Made by a program: the position numbers and the translations under genes
Part shown: positions 9,019-18,014 of the stretch, one piece after another
Numbering within the stretch: position 1 is the stretch's first letter
Layout: each line of letters starts with the position of its first letter
NCBI RefSeq assembly: GCF_001519075.1
Contig: NZ_KQ954244.1
Coordinates: 1 to 64,000 of the forward strand
Reading direction: 5' to 3'
DNA: 64,000 nucleotides
Origin: Novosphingobium fuchskuhlense
GTDB taxonomy: Bacteria > Pseudomonadota > Alphaproteobacteria > Sphingomonadales > Sphingomonadaceae
The notes under the pieces: model-generated
Database searches by the model: none
What the model was told of the DNA's origin: nothing
The model's input: the letters and a program-made list of their open reading frames with translations, nothing else

Positions 9019-9870
9019 TCATGGAGCCCATCTGACCTGACCGATTTCCGGCCGACGATAGCCGAGCGCGATGAGCACGGCACCGCCTGCGATCATCGGC
9101 ACACAGAGCCATTGGCCCATATGGAGACCGGTCACCTGCGCGAATGCGATTAGCTGCTGATCGGGTTCGCGAATGAATTCGACGAGGAACCGCAAGACGC
9201 CGTAGCCAAGCACGAAACTGCCGGTCAGCACACCCGGACGCCTTCTGGCGCTGCCCAAGTGATAGAGCGCAAACAGAAGCAAAAACAGCAGTGGCCCTTC
9301 CAAAACGGCTTCATAGAGCTGGCTTGGGTGCCGCGGCAGCGGGCCTGCATTCGGAAAGATGATGCCCCAAGGAAGAGTGGTGGGACGCCCCCACAACTCG
9401 CCGTTTATGAAATTGGCAATTCGCCCGAGCATAAGGCCGAACGGAGTGCACATCGCGACATAGTCGAGAACGCGAAGCCAGTTCAGGTTGCGACGCCGGC
9501 AGAAAAGGAACGTTGCAAAGGCAACGCCAAGTACGCCGCCATGAAATGACATACCGCCCAGCCACAAGGCAAAGATGCGGAGCGGCTGCGCGACGTAAGC
9601 CGCAGGCTCGTAGAACAGCACATACACAATGCGCCCACCTGCTATGATGCCGATCGTCGACCACGCGATAAGATCGTCCGCGTCGCTTCGAGTCAGTGGA
9701 GCATCAGCGTCCCGGGTCAGATGGACCAGATAGAGCCAGCCAAGCGCGACGCCGGCAAGGTAGGCCAGACTATACCAGCGCAGCGCGAAAGGCCCCAGAT
9801 GCAGCAGGACCGGATCGAGGCCGAGAGAGGAAAACGCTATGCCGTGTTGTGCGTCTTGCGCGAGACCCAT
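9019..9870 (-). CDS. lgt: Prolipoprotein diacylglyceryl transferase
   Basis: A 283-residue inner-membrane enzyme that transfers diacylglycerol from phosphatidylglycerol to the lipobox cysteine of prolipoproteins. The family signature GRIANFINGELWGRP is present, followed by HPSQLYEA and FIREPDQQL, along with several hydrophobic segments and GGMSFHGGVLG. The length is normal for Lgt. A chromosomal copy is expected elsewhere, so this looks like a cargo copy. It diverges from the ClC gene. The island's RND adaptor carries a lipobox, which gives a possible client, but that link is inference. Confidence 0.93.
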   Translation of the reverse strand: MGLAQDAQHGIAFSSLGLDPVLLHLGPFALRWYSLAYLAGVALGWLYLVHLTRDADAPLTRSDADDLIAWSTIGIIAGGRIVYVLFYEPAAYVAQPLRIFALWLGGMSFHGGVLGVAFATFLFCRRRNLNWLRVLDYVAMCTPFGLMLGRIANFINGELWGRPTTLPWGIIFPNAGPLPRHPSQLYEAVLEGPLLFLLLFALYHLGSARRRPGVLTGSFVLGYGVLRFLVEFIREPDQQLIAFAQVTGLHMGQWLCVPMIAGGAVLIALGYRRPEIGQVRWAP

Positions 9871-9960
9871 AACGACGCCTTGGGTTATGGACGGGATCGG
9901 TGGCCAGACCCTGTTGCCAATTAACTCCCAACCTAGCCTGAACCAGCGGCGCAGCCAGTG

Positions 9961-11733
9961 ATGCCACGATCCATGATGCAGATTTCATCTACATCCGGTT
10001 TTCGCCTTTCGAATGCGATCCCGCTCTTGCGGCGCATGTTTCGGGTCAGCGAGGTCAGCTTCATCCTGCTGGCGACCTGCGTTGGCGTTGCGGCCGGTCT
10101 GGTCGCCTCGCTGCTTGGCAAATTCGCCCGAGCCTTGCAGGTCGTGATCTATGGGCTCGACAGCCATGCACGGCTCAGCAGTGTCACCGAAATTGCCCCA
10201 GTGAGGCTGCTAGCCTTGCCGCTTGGCGGGCTGATGCTGGGGCTTAGCGCGCTTTATATTCATCGGCGGCGGGCCGCGATCGACGTGGTTGAAGCCAATG
10301 CCCTTCACGGTGGCCGCATTCCGATGCTGGACACCTTGCTGATATCAGCACAGACGCTGCTGTCCAACGGCTGCGGTGCTTCGGTGGGGCTGGAGGCCGC
10401 CTATGCCCAGTCTGGCGGCGGCATCGCCTCGTGGTTCGGGCAGGCCTTGCGGATACGCCGCGCTGACTTGCGTGTGCTCGTAGGGGCTGGCGCCGGCGCA
10501 GCCATCGCGGCGGCCTTCGGTGCTCCGCTGGCCGGGGCCTTCTACGCGTTCGAGATCGTGATTGGCGCGTACACCCCGGCTAGCATCGCCCCGGTTGCAG
10601 CCGCGACGATTTCTGCGGTCATTACCGCCCGCACGCTGGGGGCGACACCCTATCTCATTGCGGTAAGCAGCAGTCGTTCGATCATAACAGCTGACTACCT
10701 GCTCTATGCCGGTTTCGGGCTGGTCGCCGCAATTGTCGGCATTTTGATCATGCGTTTGGTCTCGGTCGTGGAAGCCTGGGTCCGGTATTCCGGGCTTCCC
10801 GAGTGGTCGAGGCCAGCACTTGGCGGGATGCTGCTTATACCGATTGCCTGGGTAACCCCGCATGCCCTTTCAGCCGGGCATGGCGCCATTCACCTGACAA
10901 TCGATGCGGGACTGGCGCTGCGCGCGCTCGTCCTGATATTTACGATGAAGGCCTTGGCTTCGGTCATATCCCTTGGCTTTGGCTTTCGCGGTGGCCTGTT
11001 CTTTGCTTCGCTGTTCCTCGGGGCGCTGCTGGGGCAGATTCTGGCGACCCTGTGGATGATGATCCCTGGTGTCATACCGATCACCTACACCGACGCAGCA
11101 CTGGTCGGCATGGCTGCCCTTGCCGTTGCAGTTGTCGGCGGCCCCATGACCATGTCATTGCTGGTACTCGAGGCCACACACGATTTCGAGATCACCGCAA
11201 CGGTTCTGACTGCCGCGCTCTGTTCGAGCGCCCTTGTGCGGGACCGCTTTGGCTATTCATTCTCGACATGGCGCTTGCACTTGCGCGGCGAAGTGATCCG
11301 CAGTGCCCGTGATATCGGGTGGATGCGGTCTTGGACGGCCCAGAGGATGATGCGCGCTGCACCGCCATCTGCGGCAGCAAACCTCCCCGTCGAGGACTTC
11401 CGACGCCAGTTTCCGCTCGGTTCCACAAGTCGAGTGCTCCTGATCGACGAGGCCGGGCACTATGCCGGCATGGTTCCGACCGCTGCGGCTTTCGCTCCAA
11501 CATTGGCAAATGAGAGTCCCGTTGCCGACCTGGCGATCCTTAAATCCGCATTCCTTGGTCCCGAAGACGGCATCGGCGAAATCATGCGACGCTTTGAGGA
11601 AAGCGAAGCGGACGATCTGGCCGTGGTATCGCCCTCCGGCGCGGTGCTCGGGATCTTGACCGAGAAGTATGTGCAGCGTCGCTATGCCGATGAAGCGGAC
11701 CGCGCGCTCCGCCAACTTTATGGCGAAGGCTAG
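9961..11733 (+). CDS. ClC-family chloride channel/transporter with CBS-like C-terminus
   Basis: 590 residues with the ClC membrane domain. Recognisable ClC elements are HGGRIPM (selectivity motif 1, here GGRIP rather than GSGIP), SVGLEAAYAQ carrying the gating-glutamate position, and GFRGGLFFASLFLGA (third motif). The last 130 residues look like a CBS-pair region (VLLIDEAGHYAGMVP and AVVSPSGAVLGILTEKY). ATG 9961 is used; another ATG at 9973 is possible. These proteins move chloride or other halides, often coupled to protons. The replaced serine of motif 1 means anion preference may differ. It converges on the TauE-like gene. Confidence 0.88.
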   Translation: MPRSMMQISSTSGFRLSNAIPLLRRMFRVSEVSFILLATCVGVAAGLVASLLGKFARALQVVIYGLDSHARLSSVTEIAPVRLLALPLGGLMLGLSALYIHRRRAAIDVVEANALHGGRIPMLDTLLISAQTLLSNGCGASVGLEAAYAQSGGGIASWFGQALRIRRADLRVLVGAGAGAAIAAAFGAPLAGAFYAFEIVIGAYTPASIAPVAAATISAVITARTLGATPYLIAVSSSRSIITADYLLYAGFGLVAAIVGILIMRLVSVVEAWVRYSGLPEWSRPALGGMLLIPIAWVTPHALSAGHGAIHLTIDAGLALRALVLIFTMKALASVISLGFGFRGGLFFASLFLGALLGQILATLWMMIPGVIPITYTDAALVGMAALAVAVVGGPMTMSLLVLEATHDFEITATVLTAALCSSALVRDRFGYSFSTWRLHLRGEVIRSARDIGWMRSWTAQRMMRAAPPSAAANLPVEDFRRQFPLGSTSRVLLIDEAGHYAGMVPTAAAFAPTLANESPVADLAILKSAFLGPEDGIGEIMRRFEESEADDLAVVSPSGAVLGILTEKYVQRRYADEADRALRQLYGEG

Positions 11734-11750
11734 AAAGTACCGTCCACCCC

Positions 11751-12533
11751 CTACATGGTCGACCAACTTTTCCAGAGCATATAGAGCGCGACACAAAAGA
11801 TCAGCACGGCGAAAACCGTGTTCAACAACCCCTTGTGCGCGGACAGACGGCGGGAGGCGGCAACGCCTACGAGACCGCCGAGAACACCGCCACCAATGAA
11901 GACCGCGGCCAGTCCCCAATCGATCAGACCGGAGAAGGCGTAGTTGAGCGCCGTCGTCAGTCCGAATGCGGCGACTGCGACGAGAGAGGACCCAACCGCG
12001 TTGATCATCGGCATGCCGGTTGATGCCATTAGGCCTGGCACAATCAAGAAACCGCCCCCGATCCCGAAAAATCCTGAAAACAGGCCGGTGGCGCTGCCAT
12101 AGGCGATCACTTTGGGGGCATTTTCCCGCTTGCATTCGACGTTGGGGTTCCCCGCCTGTCCGCGATTGCGAAGCATCAGCGCGCCCACCACCAGCATCAG
12201 CAAGGCGAACAGAAACAGCAGCCGCTGGCCATCGAATGCCTTGCCCATGCTCGATCCGAGAAAGGCACCGGCCACCCCGGCAAGTGCATACATACCTGCA
12301 CAGCGCCATTTGACCGTACCCTGCCGCGCATGTGGCACAAGGTTTGCCGCTGCATTCGCGGAGACCGCCAGTGCGCTGGTGCCAATCGCGACATGCGGAG
12401 AAGCGACGCCCACGAGGTAGACCATCAGCGGAACCGCGAGGATCGAGCCGCCCCCGCCGACCAGCCCGAGCGTGAAGCCCACAAGCGAGCCCGACGCGCC
12501 GCCGAGCAGATACTGAATGGGCTCAAGCACCAT
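11751..12533 (-). CDS. TauE/SafE-family sulfite/anion exporter
   Basis: A 260-residue membrane protein with the TauE/SafE internal repeat: a glycine-rich GFTLGLVGGGGSILAVP near the N-terminus and its counterpart GLFSGFFGIGGGFLIVPG in the second half. Members export sulfite, sulfoacetate or other sulfur anions. It is the last gene of the minus-strand operon led by the sulfide:quinone reductase and directly follows the persulfide dioxygenase-like gene, whose product would be sulfite. That order makes sulfite export the most likely job. Confidence 0.88.
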   Translation of the reverse strand: MVLEPIQYLLGGASGSLVGFTLGLVGGGGSILAVPLMVYLVGVASPHVAIGTSALAVSANAAANLVPHARQGTVKWRCAGMYALAGVAGAFLGSSMGKAFDGQRLLFLFALLMLVVGALMLRNRGQAGNPNVECKRENAPKVIAYGSATGLFSGFFGIGGGFLIVPGLMASTGMPMINAVGSSLVAVAAFGLTTALNYAFSGLIDWGLAAVFIGGGVLGGLVGVAASRRLSAHKGLLNTVFAVLIFCVALYMLWKSWSTM

Positions 12534-12550
12534 GGTTTTTCCGGGCCGCG

Positions 12551-13468
12551 CTACAGGCTGTTCAGCGGGAGTTTGAGATAGCGCGTGCCGTTGTCCTCGG
12601 GTTCGGGTAGGTGGCCGCCGCGCATATTAATCTGGATCGAGGGCAGGATCAGGCGCGGCATCCCTAGCGTTGCGTCACGCGCTTCGCGCATCGCCGCGAA
12701 GGCATCCTCGGTGATCCCCGGATGGATGTGAACGTTGTCCCGGCGCTCCTGACCGATAGTCGTTTCCCAGACGAACCGATCCCGGCCCGGAGCCTTGTAG
12801 TCATGGCACAGGAACACCCGGGTCTGGTCAGGCAGTGCCAGCAGCCGGTAGATCGAGCGGTAAAGGGTCCGCGCATCGCCACCGGGAAAATCGACGCGTG
12901 CCGTGCCGTAGTCAGGCATGAACAGCGTATCGCCGATGAAGGCCGTGTCTCCGATGACATAGGCCATGTCTGCGGGCGTGTGCCCAGGGACATGGAGCGC
13001 GATGGCATCGAGCGAGCCGAGCCGAAAGCGTTCGCCGTCCTCCAGCAAATGGTCAAACTGCGAGCCGTCCCGGGCAAAGGCCGGCCCTTCATTGAAGATT
13101 TTGCCGAACACCGACTGGACCGTCAGGATATCGCGCCCGATCGCCAGCGTGCCGCCAAGGTGCTCTTGCAGATAGGGAGCCGCCGAAAGGTGATCGGCAT
13201 GCACATGGGTCTCGAGGTGCATTTCGACCGTCAGCCCTGCCGCCTCGACATAGGCGATCACCTGATCCGCGCAGTCGGTCGACGTGCGCCCCGATGCCGG
13301 ATCGAAGTCCAGCACGCTGTCGATGATTGCGGCCTTGCCAGTTGCGGGATCACTGGCAATGTGGGTGGCGGTGAACGTCGCCTCGTCGAACACAGTATGC
13401 ACTCGCACGCCGCTGGGCGCGGCTGCTTCCACAATGCCGCATGCAGCTTTGAGCGCCCGGTCGGTCAT
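12551..13468 (-). CDS. MBL-fold persulfide dioxygenase (ETHE1/Blh type)
   Basis: A 305-residue metallo-beta-lactamase-fold protein with the metal site HVHADHLSA, then VPGHTPADM, FIGDTLFMPDYGTARVDFPGG and FLCHDYKAPG. The DYGTARVDFPGGDA stretch is characteristic of the ETHE1/Blh persulfide dioxygenase branch, which oxidises glutathione persulfide to sulfite and GSH with one Fe(II). ATG 13468 is chosen because it overlaps the upstream methyltransferase stop by 4 nt (ATGA). It is translated with SQR, rhodanese and TauE-like neighbours, the usual sulfide-detoxification partners. Confidence 0.92.
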   Translation of the reverse strand: MTDRALKAACGIVEAAAPSGVRVHTVFDEATFTATHIASDPATGKAAIIDSVLDFDPASGRTSTDCADQVIAYVEAAGLTVEMHLETHVHADHLSAAPYLQEHLGGTLAIGRDILTVQSVFGKIFNEGPAFARDGSQFDHLLEDGERFRLGSLDAIALHVPGHTPADMAYVIGDTAFIGDTLFMPDYGTARVDFPGGDARTLYRSIYRLLALPDQTRVFLCHDYKAPGRDRFVWETTIGQERRDNVHIHPGITEDAFAAMREARDATLGMPRLILPSIQINMRGGHLPEPEDNGTRYLKLPLNSL

Positions 13469-14313
13469 GCTGCTGCCCGCACCAACCATGCCTTGGCCGG
13501 CACTGCCATGCCCTCCGGCGTTTCGAACTGCTGGAAGAACGCGGTGACCTTGGCGCGGATCGTTTCTTCAAGACCGGGCTCAGCACCCTCCAGCACATTG
13601 GCGAACGAAAAAGCGCGGAGCGAGAATTCGGCAGCCTTGGCAGCGTCGCTGCCCGAGCCGCCAACCGGGATTGCGCCATGCCACGCGGCAATGTCTATTT
13701 GCGAAAAACCGGCCTTGTGCAGCAGGCTTCCAGTAGCATCCGGATCGGCCAGCCTGAACGGTCCCGGGGCCATCGGATCGGCCGTCGGCAGTTCAATGTG
13801 CTCAGCGACAATCGCGCGTGCGCCGCTCATCCAGACATTGTCTTGCGGCGAAGCCCAGACCATGAAATCTGCTCGCCCTCCCTCGACCAGCAGCGTCCGC
13901 AAATGCGTGAAGGCAGCCTCGGGATCGGCGAAGAACATCACGCCAAGCCGCGAGATCAGCCTGTCGAACGGCGCGCCTTCGGGCACGAAGGATGCTGCAT
14001 CGCCCGTGCTGAAGCGCACATTGCCAATCCCTGCTGCCTCGGCGCGGCGGGTCGCTTCGTCCATCAGCATTGGGGCGATGTCGATCCCGTGCACGCTGCC
14101 GCTGGGGGCGACCAGATGAGCAGCCAGACGCGAGGTCCGGCCCCCGCCGCACCCGATGTCAGCAATGTGCTGCCCGTTTTGCAGCGCGGCGCGGTCCAGC
14201 AGTGCGATGCCGAGCGGCTCCAGCATCTGTTCATAGGAATCGAGCTCGGCAAGCCAGAGCGCGCCGCGCGCGTCGGCCCAATCTTCACCGCTCGTGCCTT
14301 GGGAATTGGACAT
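13465..14313 (-). CDS. Class I SAM-dependent methyltransferase
   Basis: 282 residues with the SAM-binding motif IADIGCGGGRTSRLAA, followed by GSVHGIDIAPML and VRFSTGDAASF, a Rossmann-fold methyltransferase of the UbiE/Methyltransf_11 type. ATG 14313 has a GGAG site and is preferred over an upstream TTG. The substrate is unknown. Its place inside the sulfide operon invites the idea of thiol or sulfide S-methylation, but nothing in the sequence proves it. Confidence 0.82.
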   Translation of the reverse strand: MSNSQGTSGEDWADARGALWLAELDSYEQMLEPLGIALLDRAALQNGQHIADIGCGGGRTSRLAAHLVAPSGSVHGIDIAPMLMDEATRRAEAAGIGNVRFSTGDAASFVPEGAPFDRLISRLGVMFFADPEAAFTHLRTLLVEGGRADFMVWASPQDNVWMSGARAIVAEHIELPTADPMAPGPFRLADPDATGSLLHKAGFSQIDIAAWHGAIPVGGSGSDAAKAAEFSLRAFSFANVLEGAEPGLEETIRAKVTAFFQQFETPEGMAVPAKAWLVRAAA

Positions 14314-14335
14314 ATTGTTCTCCAAAATTGATCGC

Positions 14336-14704
14336 TCAGGCCTTGGGCTCAGGAGCCGGTATCTTGGCCGCGAACTGGTCGTAAGCTTCGATGGCCTGCG
14401 CGGCGTACATCAAGCTTGGTCCTGCGCCCATGTACAGCGCCATGCCCATAACCTCCATGATCTCCTCGCGGGTTGCACCCTGTCTGACGGCGGCCTCGCT
14501 GTGAAAGGCGACGCAGCCGTCGCAGCGGATCGCCACGGAAATGGCTAGCGCGATCAGCTCCTTGGTCTTGACGTCGATCACACCGGGCGCTGTCGCAGCG
14601 CGCGCCATGGCCGAAAACGCTTTGGTGACTTCGGGGCTGCCAAGGCGCATTTCCTTGATTGCGCCGGTGAGCTGCTCGGCCATTTCCGGCCAGTCCTTGT
14701 GCAT
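14336..14704 (-). CDS. Carboxymuconolactone decarboxylase/AhpD-family protein
   Basis: 122 residues with the AhpD-type redox signature RCDGCVAFHSEAA (CxxC followed by His) and the helical EEIMEVMGMALYMGAGP segment. Proteins with this CxxC work as alkylhydroperoxidase-like thiol redox enzymes rather than lactone decarboxylases. ATG 14704 is used because a GAGG site lies 9 nt before it; the upstream in-frame ATG at 14713 directly abuts that site. It sits between the TolC-like and methyltransferase genes of the sulfide operon. Confidence 0.85.
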   Translation of the reverse strand: MHKDWPEMAEQLTGAIKEMRLGSPEVTKAFSAMARAATAPGVIDVKTKELIALAISVAIRCDGCVAFHSEAAVRQGATREEIMEVMGMALYMGAGPSLMYAAQAIEAYDQFAAKIPAPEPKA

Positions 14705-14723
14705 CGCGGTCATCCTCTATGCG

Positions 14724-15998
14724 TCAGAATTTGCGGCCGAGCAGGCTGAGCAGCCGGTAGGCAGCCACGATCCGGTCGGTGCCCGCCCTCGCGGCACCGG
14801 CCTCGGCGGACGTCGCCTCGCGCTCCGCATCGAGCAGATCGAGCTGCGGCTTCATGCCGACGCGGACTTCCTGCCTGACGCTGTCGAGCGCTTTGGCAGC
14901 AGCAGCGGTCTGTTCGCCCGCTGCCTGTTCCACGAGCTGGGCTGTCCGCACATCCTGGAACGCGGCAATGACCTGTTCCTCAATCTGCAGCCGCGCCGCG
15001 CGTAGCCGCGCATCGGCGGCCAGAACAGTACTGTCCGCTTCGGCAACTTTGCCCGAGACCCGGCCACCGCTGAAAATCTGCCAGCGGGCGCGTATACCAA
15101 CAGTGGCGCTGTCGCCGCGATAGCCTGGGAAGAACTGGTCGCGCACGGTCGATGCCTCGGCGAAAGCACCTACCGTAGGCATCCGTTCCGCGCGCGCGCC
15201 ACGCGCCGCCGCCTGCGCACCGCGGAGGCCAGCCTCGGCCTGGGCGAGCATCGGATTGGCCTGTATCGCTGCGTCCATCGCCTCGTCGAGCGAAGCCGGG
15301 AGCGGGGGATTGGCAGGAAGCGGCTTGAGATCGGCGGGTTCGAGCCCGGTCAGATTGCGGAACCGCGCCTGCGCCGAAACCTGCATGCCTTGCGCGCGGG
15401 CCAGCCCAGCACGCGCTTCGGCGAGCCGCGCATCAGCCTGCGCAACATCGGTACTGGGGCTCTCGCCCGCACGGAACTTGAGCTGCGCCTGGCGCCCGAT
15501 CTCGGTGGTCTGCGATACGAGCCGGCCATAGAGATCGACGAAATGCGCGGCGGTCAGCACATCGCCGTAGGCTTGCGTCACTGCCAGAACCAGCTGGCTG
15601 CGGGTGCCGGTCTTCCCCGCCTCCGCCGCCGCCATGCCGGCGCGCGCGCGGTCGATCCCCGCACCGACCCGCCCGCCGGTAAACAGCGGCTGCTCGATCG
15701 CCATCTGCGCCGCGCGAGGGGTCACATCGGCTCTACCAAGTCCGAAGAATCCGCCCGGATCGAGGCGGCCATAGCCGATCGTGCCGCTCAGCGTTGCGGT
15801 GGGCATATGCTCGGCCGTGGCCTGATCTACCCGTGCCGAAGCCGCATCGGCATCAGCGTCGGCTGCCGAGACTTCCGGCGCATGCGCCAGCGCGGCCGCC
15901 AACGCGTCCTCGAGCGTGGTTCCATGTGCCGTGCCGCCGAGCACCAGCGGCGCGGCGAGCCACAGCGCGAGCTGGAAAGTGCGGCGCAGGATAGTCAT
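14724..15998 (-). CDS. TolC-family outer-membrane efflux channel
   Basis: 424 residues with a signal peptide (LRRTFQLALWLAAPLVLGG) and two alanine-rich outer-membrane-efflux-protein repeats, visible in the paired GRVGAGIDRARAGMAAAEAGK and GRVSGKVAEADSTVLAADA type segments. It would form the outer-membrane and periplasmic channel for the RND pump encoded divergently at 18.0-22.3 kb. Its start overlaps the DUF2892 stop by 4 nt. Finding the channel in the SQR transcript and its pump in the opposite transcript suggests joint control from the shared promoter region. Confidence 0.9.
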   Translation of the reverse strand: MTILRRTFQLALWLAAPLVLGGTAHGTTLEDALAAALAHAPEVSAADADADAASARVDQATAEHMPTATLSGTIGYGRLDPGGFFGLGRADVTPRAAQMAIEQPLFTGGRVGAGIDRARAGMAAAEAGKTGTRSQLVLAVTQAYGDVLTAAHFVDLYGRLVSQTTEIGRQAQLKFRAGESPSTDVAQADARLAEARAGLARAQGMQVSAQARFRNLTGLEPADLKPLPANPPLPASLDEAMDAAIQANPMLAQAEAGLRGAQAAARGARAERMPTVGAFAEASTVRDQFFPGYRGDSATVGIRARWQIFSGGRVSGKVAEADSTVLAADARLRAARLQIEEQVIAAFQDVRTAQLVEQAAGEQTAAAAKALDSVRQEVRVGMKPQLDLLDAEREATSAEAGAARAGTDRIVAAYRLLSLLGRKF

Positions 15999-16198
15999 TT
16001 GAACGCTGTGCCCGGACGCACGCCCATGGCCTTAAATGCGATCGCGGCAGGACAGAATCCAGTGAACCCGGCCTGGATCATGTTGAGCCCGGCAAAGGCC
16101 GACAGGCCGATCCACCAGGGATGGACGGCAAGCGACAGGGCAATTCCGAGCAGCACGACAAAGCCAGCAAAAATCATCACAGCACGATCAAGAGTCAT
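15995..16198 (-). CDS. DUF2892 small membrane protein (YgaP-like membrane domain)
   Basis: 67 residues with two hydrophobic segments (AVMIFAGFVVLLGIALSLA and WWIGLSAFAGLNMIQAGFTGF) and the FTGFCPA motif usual in DUF2892 proteins. The same domain is fused to rhodanese in E. coli YgaP and appears as a free protein in many BigR/SQR operons. An AAAGGA site precedes ATG 16198. Its function is not established; it is sulfur-operon associated, and the single cysteine in FCPA could bind a sulfur species. Confidence 0.85.
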   Translation of the reverse strand: MTLDRAVMIFAGFVVLLGIALSLAVHPWWIGLSAFAGLNMIQAGFTGFCPAAIAFKAMGVRPGTAFK

Positions 16199-16243
16199 GG
16201 TTCGGTCCTTTCAGGATCGCAGTTCACCGCGGCACGATGCGGG

Positions 16244-17524
16244 TCAGCTCCGCAGCTTCTCGATGCCCATCACCTGCATCGCGAGCTTCTCGTAGAAGGG
16301 CTCGCTCTCTCCCTTGCGCACCTTGCGCAGGAAGTATTTTTCGAAGCCGATCTTGGCGAGGTGGACCCACTTGCCGCTGGCAGCCCAATTGACATTGCGC
16401 GGGGGGATCTGGGGCTGGGCAACAAAGGCAATGCCGCCATCGCCAAAGTCGGCAAGGCAGACCGCATTCCAGGTCGCCTCGGCGGTCGGTTCCTTGCCGT
16501 CGAGGATTGAACTGAGATTGGCAGCAGTGGCGGTCACCATGCTCTCGATCATGAAGCCGGTCTTGGGCACGCCCACCGGCACGTTGGTCGGCCCGGTCGG
16601 CGGGATGGCCACGCACACGCCCAGCGAGAAGATTTCCGGGAAGACCGGATTGCGCTGGTGCTTGTCGATCAGGATGAAGCCGCGCGGATTGGTGAGGCCG
16701 GGGATATCGCGCACGGCAGCCACGCCGCGGAACGCAGGCAGCATCATCGAATAGCCGAACGGCAGATCATGCGTCTTGGCGACTGCGCCGCCGTCCGCGA
16801 TCTCCTCGACATGCATCATGCCTGCCTCGACTTTGGAAACGCGGGCGTTCGTGATCCACTTGATGTGCCGATCGCGCAGTTTGCTCTCGAGCAGTCCCTT
16901 GGTATCGCCCACGCCGTCGAGGCCGAGATGGCCGACGTAGGGCTCGGCCGTCACGAAGGTCATCGGCACCTTGTCGCGGATCTTGCGGCGGCGCAGCTCG
17001 GTATCGAGGATCAGCGCAAACTCGTAGGCCGGGCCGTAGCATGAGGCCCCCTGCACCGCGCCGACCACGATCGGACCCGGATTTTCCACGAAGCGGTCAA
17101 AGGCATCTGCGGCCATCGACGCATGGTCCGTCTGGCAGACCGAAACCGTGTGGCCCTCATGCGGGCCGAAGCCATCAATTTCATCAAACGCCAGTTCCGG
17201 CCCCGTACAAATTACGAGATAATCGTAATTCAGAGAAGTACCATCGTTCAACTCGAGTCGCTTTTCGGTCGCATGAAGCCGCTTGGCGCCGACCGCGGTG
17301 AACCCGATCTTCTTCTTGGCGAAAATCGGCGGAAGATGGATCTGGATCGCCTCAGGCTTGCGCCAGCGCACGGCCACCCACGGATTTGAGGGGATAAAGG
17401 AATAGGTTTCCGTGTTGGAAACCATCATGACTTCGGCACGCCCCTTCACGGCGTCCTGGATCTCATAGGCAGCGATGGTGCCTCCCAGTCCGGCCCCGAG
17501 CACCACGATTTTCGGCTTTTGCAT
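16244..17524 (-). CDS. sqr: Sulfide:quinone oxidoreductase
   Basis: A 426-residue FAD protein with the N-terminal VVLGAGLGGTIAAYE dinucleotide fold. Three cysteines fall at 130 (SVCQTDHA), 162 (GASCYGPAYEF) and 356 (AVCLADFGDGG), the positions of the catalytic trio in SQR enzymes such as that of Acidithiobacillus ferrooxidans. The IPPTGPTNVPVGVPKTGFM segment is also SQR-like. SQR oxidises sulfide at the inner membrane, passes electrons to quinone and releases sulfane sulfur. ATG 17524 is used. It leads the operon SQR-DUF2892-TolC-AhpD-methyltransferase-PDO-TauE and diverges from the rhodanese gene across a candidate ArsR operator. Confidence 0.9.
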   Translation of the reverse strand: MQKPKIVVLGAGLGGTIAAYEIQDAVKGRAEVMMVSNTETYSFIPSNPWVAVRWRKPEAIQIHLPPIFAKKKIGFTAVGAKRLHATEKRLELNDGTSLNYDYLVICTGPELAFDEIDGFGPHEGHTVSVCQTDHASMAADAFDRFVENPGPIVVGAVQGASCYGPAYEFALILDTELRRRKIRDKVPMTFVTAEPYVGHLGLDGVGDTKGLLESKLRDRHIKWITNARVSKVEAGMMHVEEIADGGAVAKTHDLPFGYSMMLPAFRGVAAVRDIPGLTNPRGFILIDKHQRNPVFPEIFSLGVCVAIPPTGPTNVPVGVPKTGFMIESMVTATAANLSSILDGKEPTAEATWNAVCLADFGDGGIAFVAQPQIPPRNVNWAASGKWVHLAKIGFEKYFLRKVRKGESEPFYEKLAMQVMGIEKLRS

Positions 17525-17580
17525 CACGCCTGTTCCTCTCACCTCGATATCTTGCTTGACTGAATATGATGATTACACGA

Positions 17581-17593
17581 TATATGCAATATA
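17581..17593. promoter_or_regulatory. Candidate BigR/SqrR-type operator between sqr and rhodanese operons
   Basis: Perfect inverted repeat TATAT-GCA-ATATA in the AT-rich gap between the divergent SQR and rhodanese genes. BigR and SqrR repressors bind AT-rich palindromes of this kind, and a BigR-like ArsR repressor is encoded in the same divergon at 22,255. The site is central, so one repressor could control both transcripts. The assignment is by pattern only. Confidence 0.55.
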
Positions 17594-17636
17594 CAAATTG
17601 AAGCCCCTCATTCACGACATCTCTTGGAGACCCACC

Positions 17637-17975
17637 ATGTTCGGATTCGGCAAGACCAAGGCGCACAGCGAGATCGACGCGCTGACCCTCAAGACGATGC
17701 TGGCAGATGGCTCGGCCCTGCTGATCGATGTGCGCGAACCCGAGGAGTTCGCCGCTGAACGCATCAAGGGTGCAATCAACGCGCCGCTGTCGGGTTTCAA
17801 TCCGCAGAATCTGCCTGACGCTGCTGGCCGAACGATCGTGCTCCAGTGCGCTGGCGGCAAACGCTCGGGCCTCGGGCTCGATCAGTGCGCCAAGGCTAAG
17901 ATCGCCGTGGACACGCATCTCGCCGGGGGAATCGGGGCCTGGAAGGCCGCTGGTCTGCCCGTCGAGCAGGGCTGA
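17637..17975 (+). CDS. Single-domain rhodanese (sulfurtransferase)
   Basis: 112 residues forming one rhodanese domain: LLIDVREPEEFAAERIKGAINAP at the front and the active-site loop LQCAGGKRSG with Cys71. Such enzymes move sulfane sulfur between persulfides, glutathione, sulfite or cyanide. ATG 17637 has a TTGGAGAC ribosome site; longer frames upstream would run into the operator. It is the first gene of the plus-strand operon and probably takes sulfur from the SQR reaction to thiol acceptors used by the dioxygenase. Confidence 0.9.
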   Translation: MFGFGKTKAHSEIDALTLKTMLADGSALLIDVREPEEFAAERIKGAINAPLSGFNPQNLPDAAGRTIVLQCAGGKRSGLGLDQCAKAKIAVDTHLAGGIGAWKAAGLPVEQG

Positions 17976-18014
17976 ACCATGACGCCCAGGCAATCTGGCA
18001 GGGAGCATGAGGCT

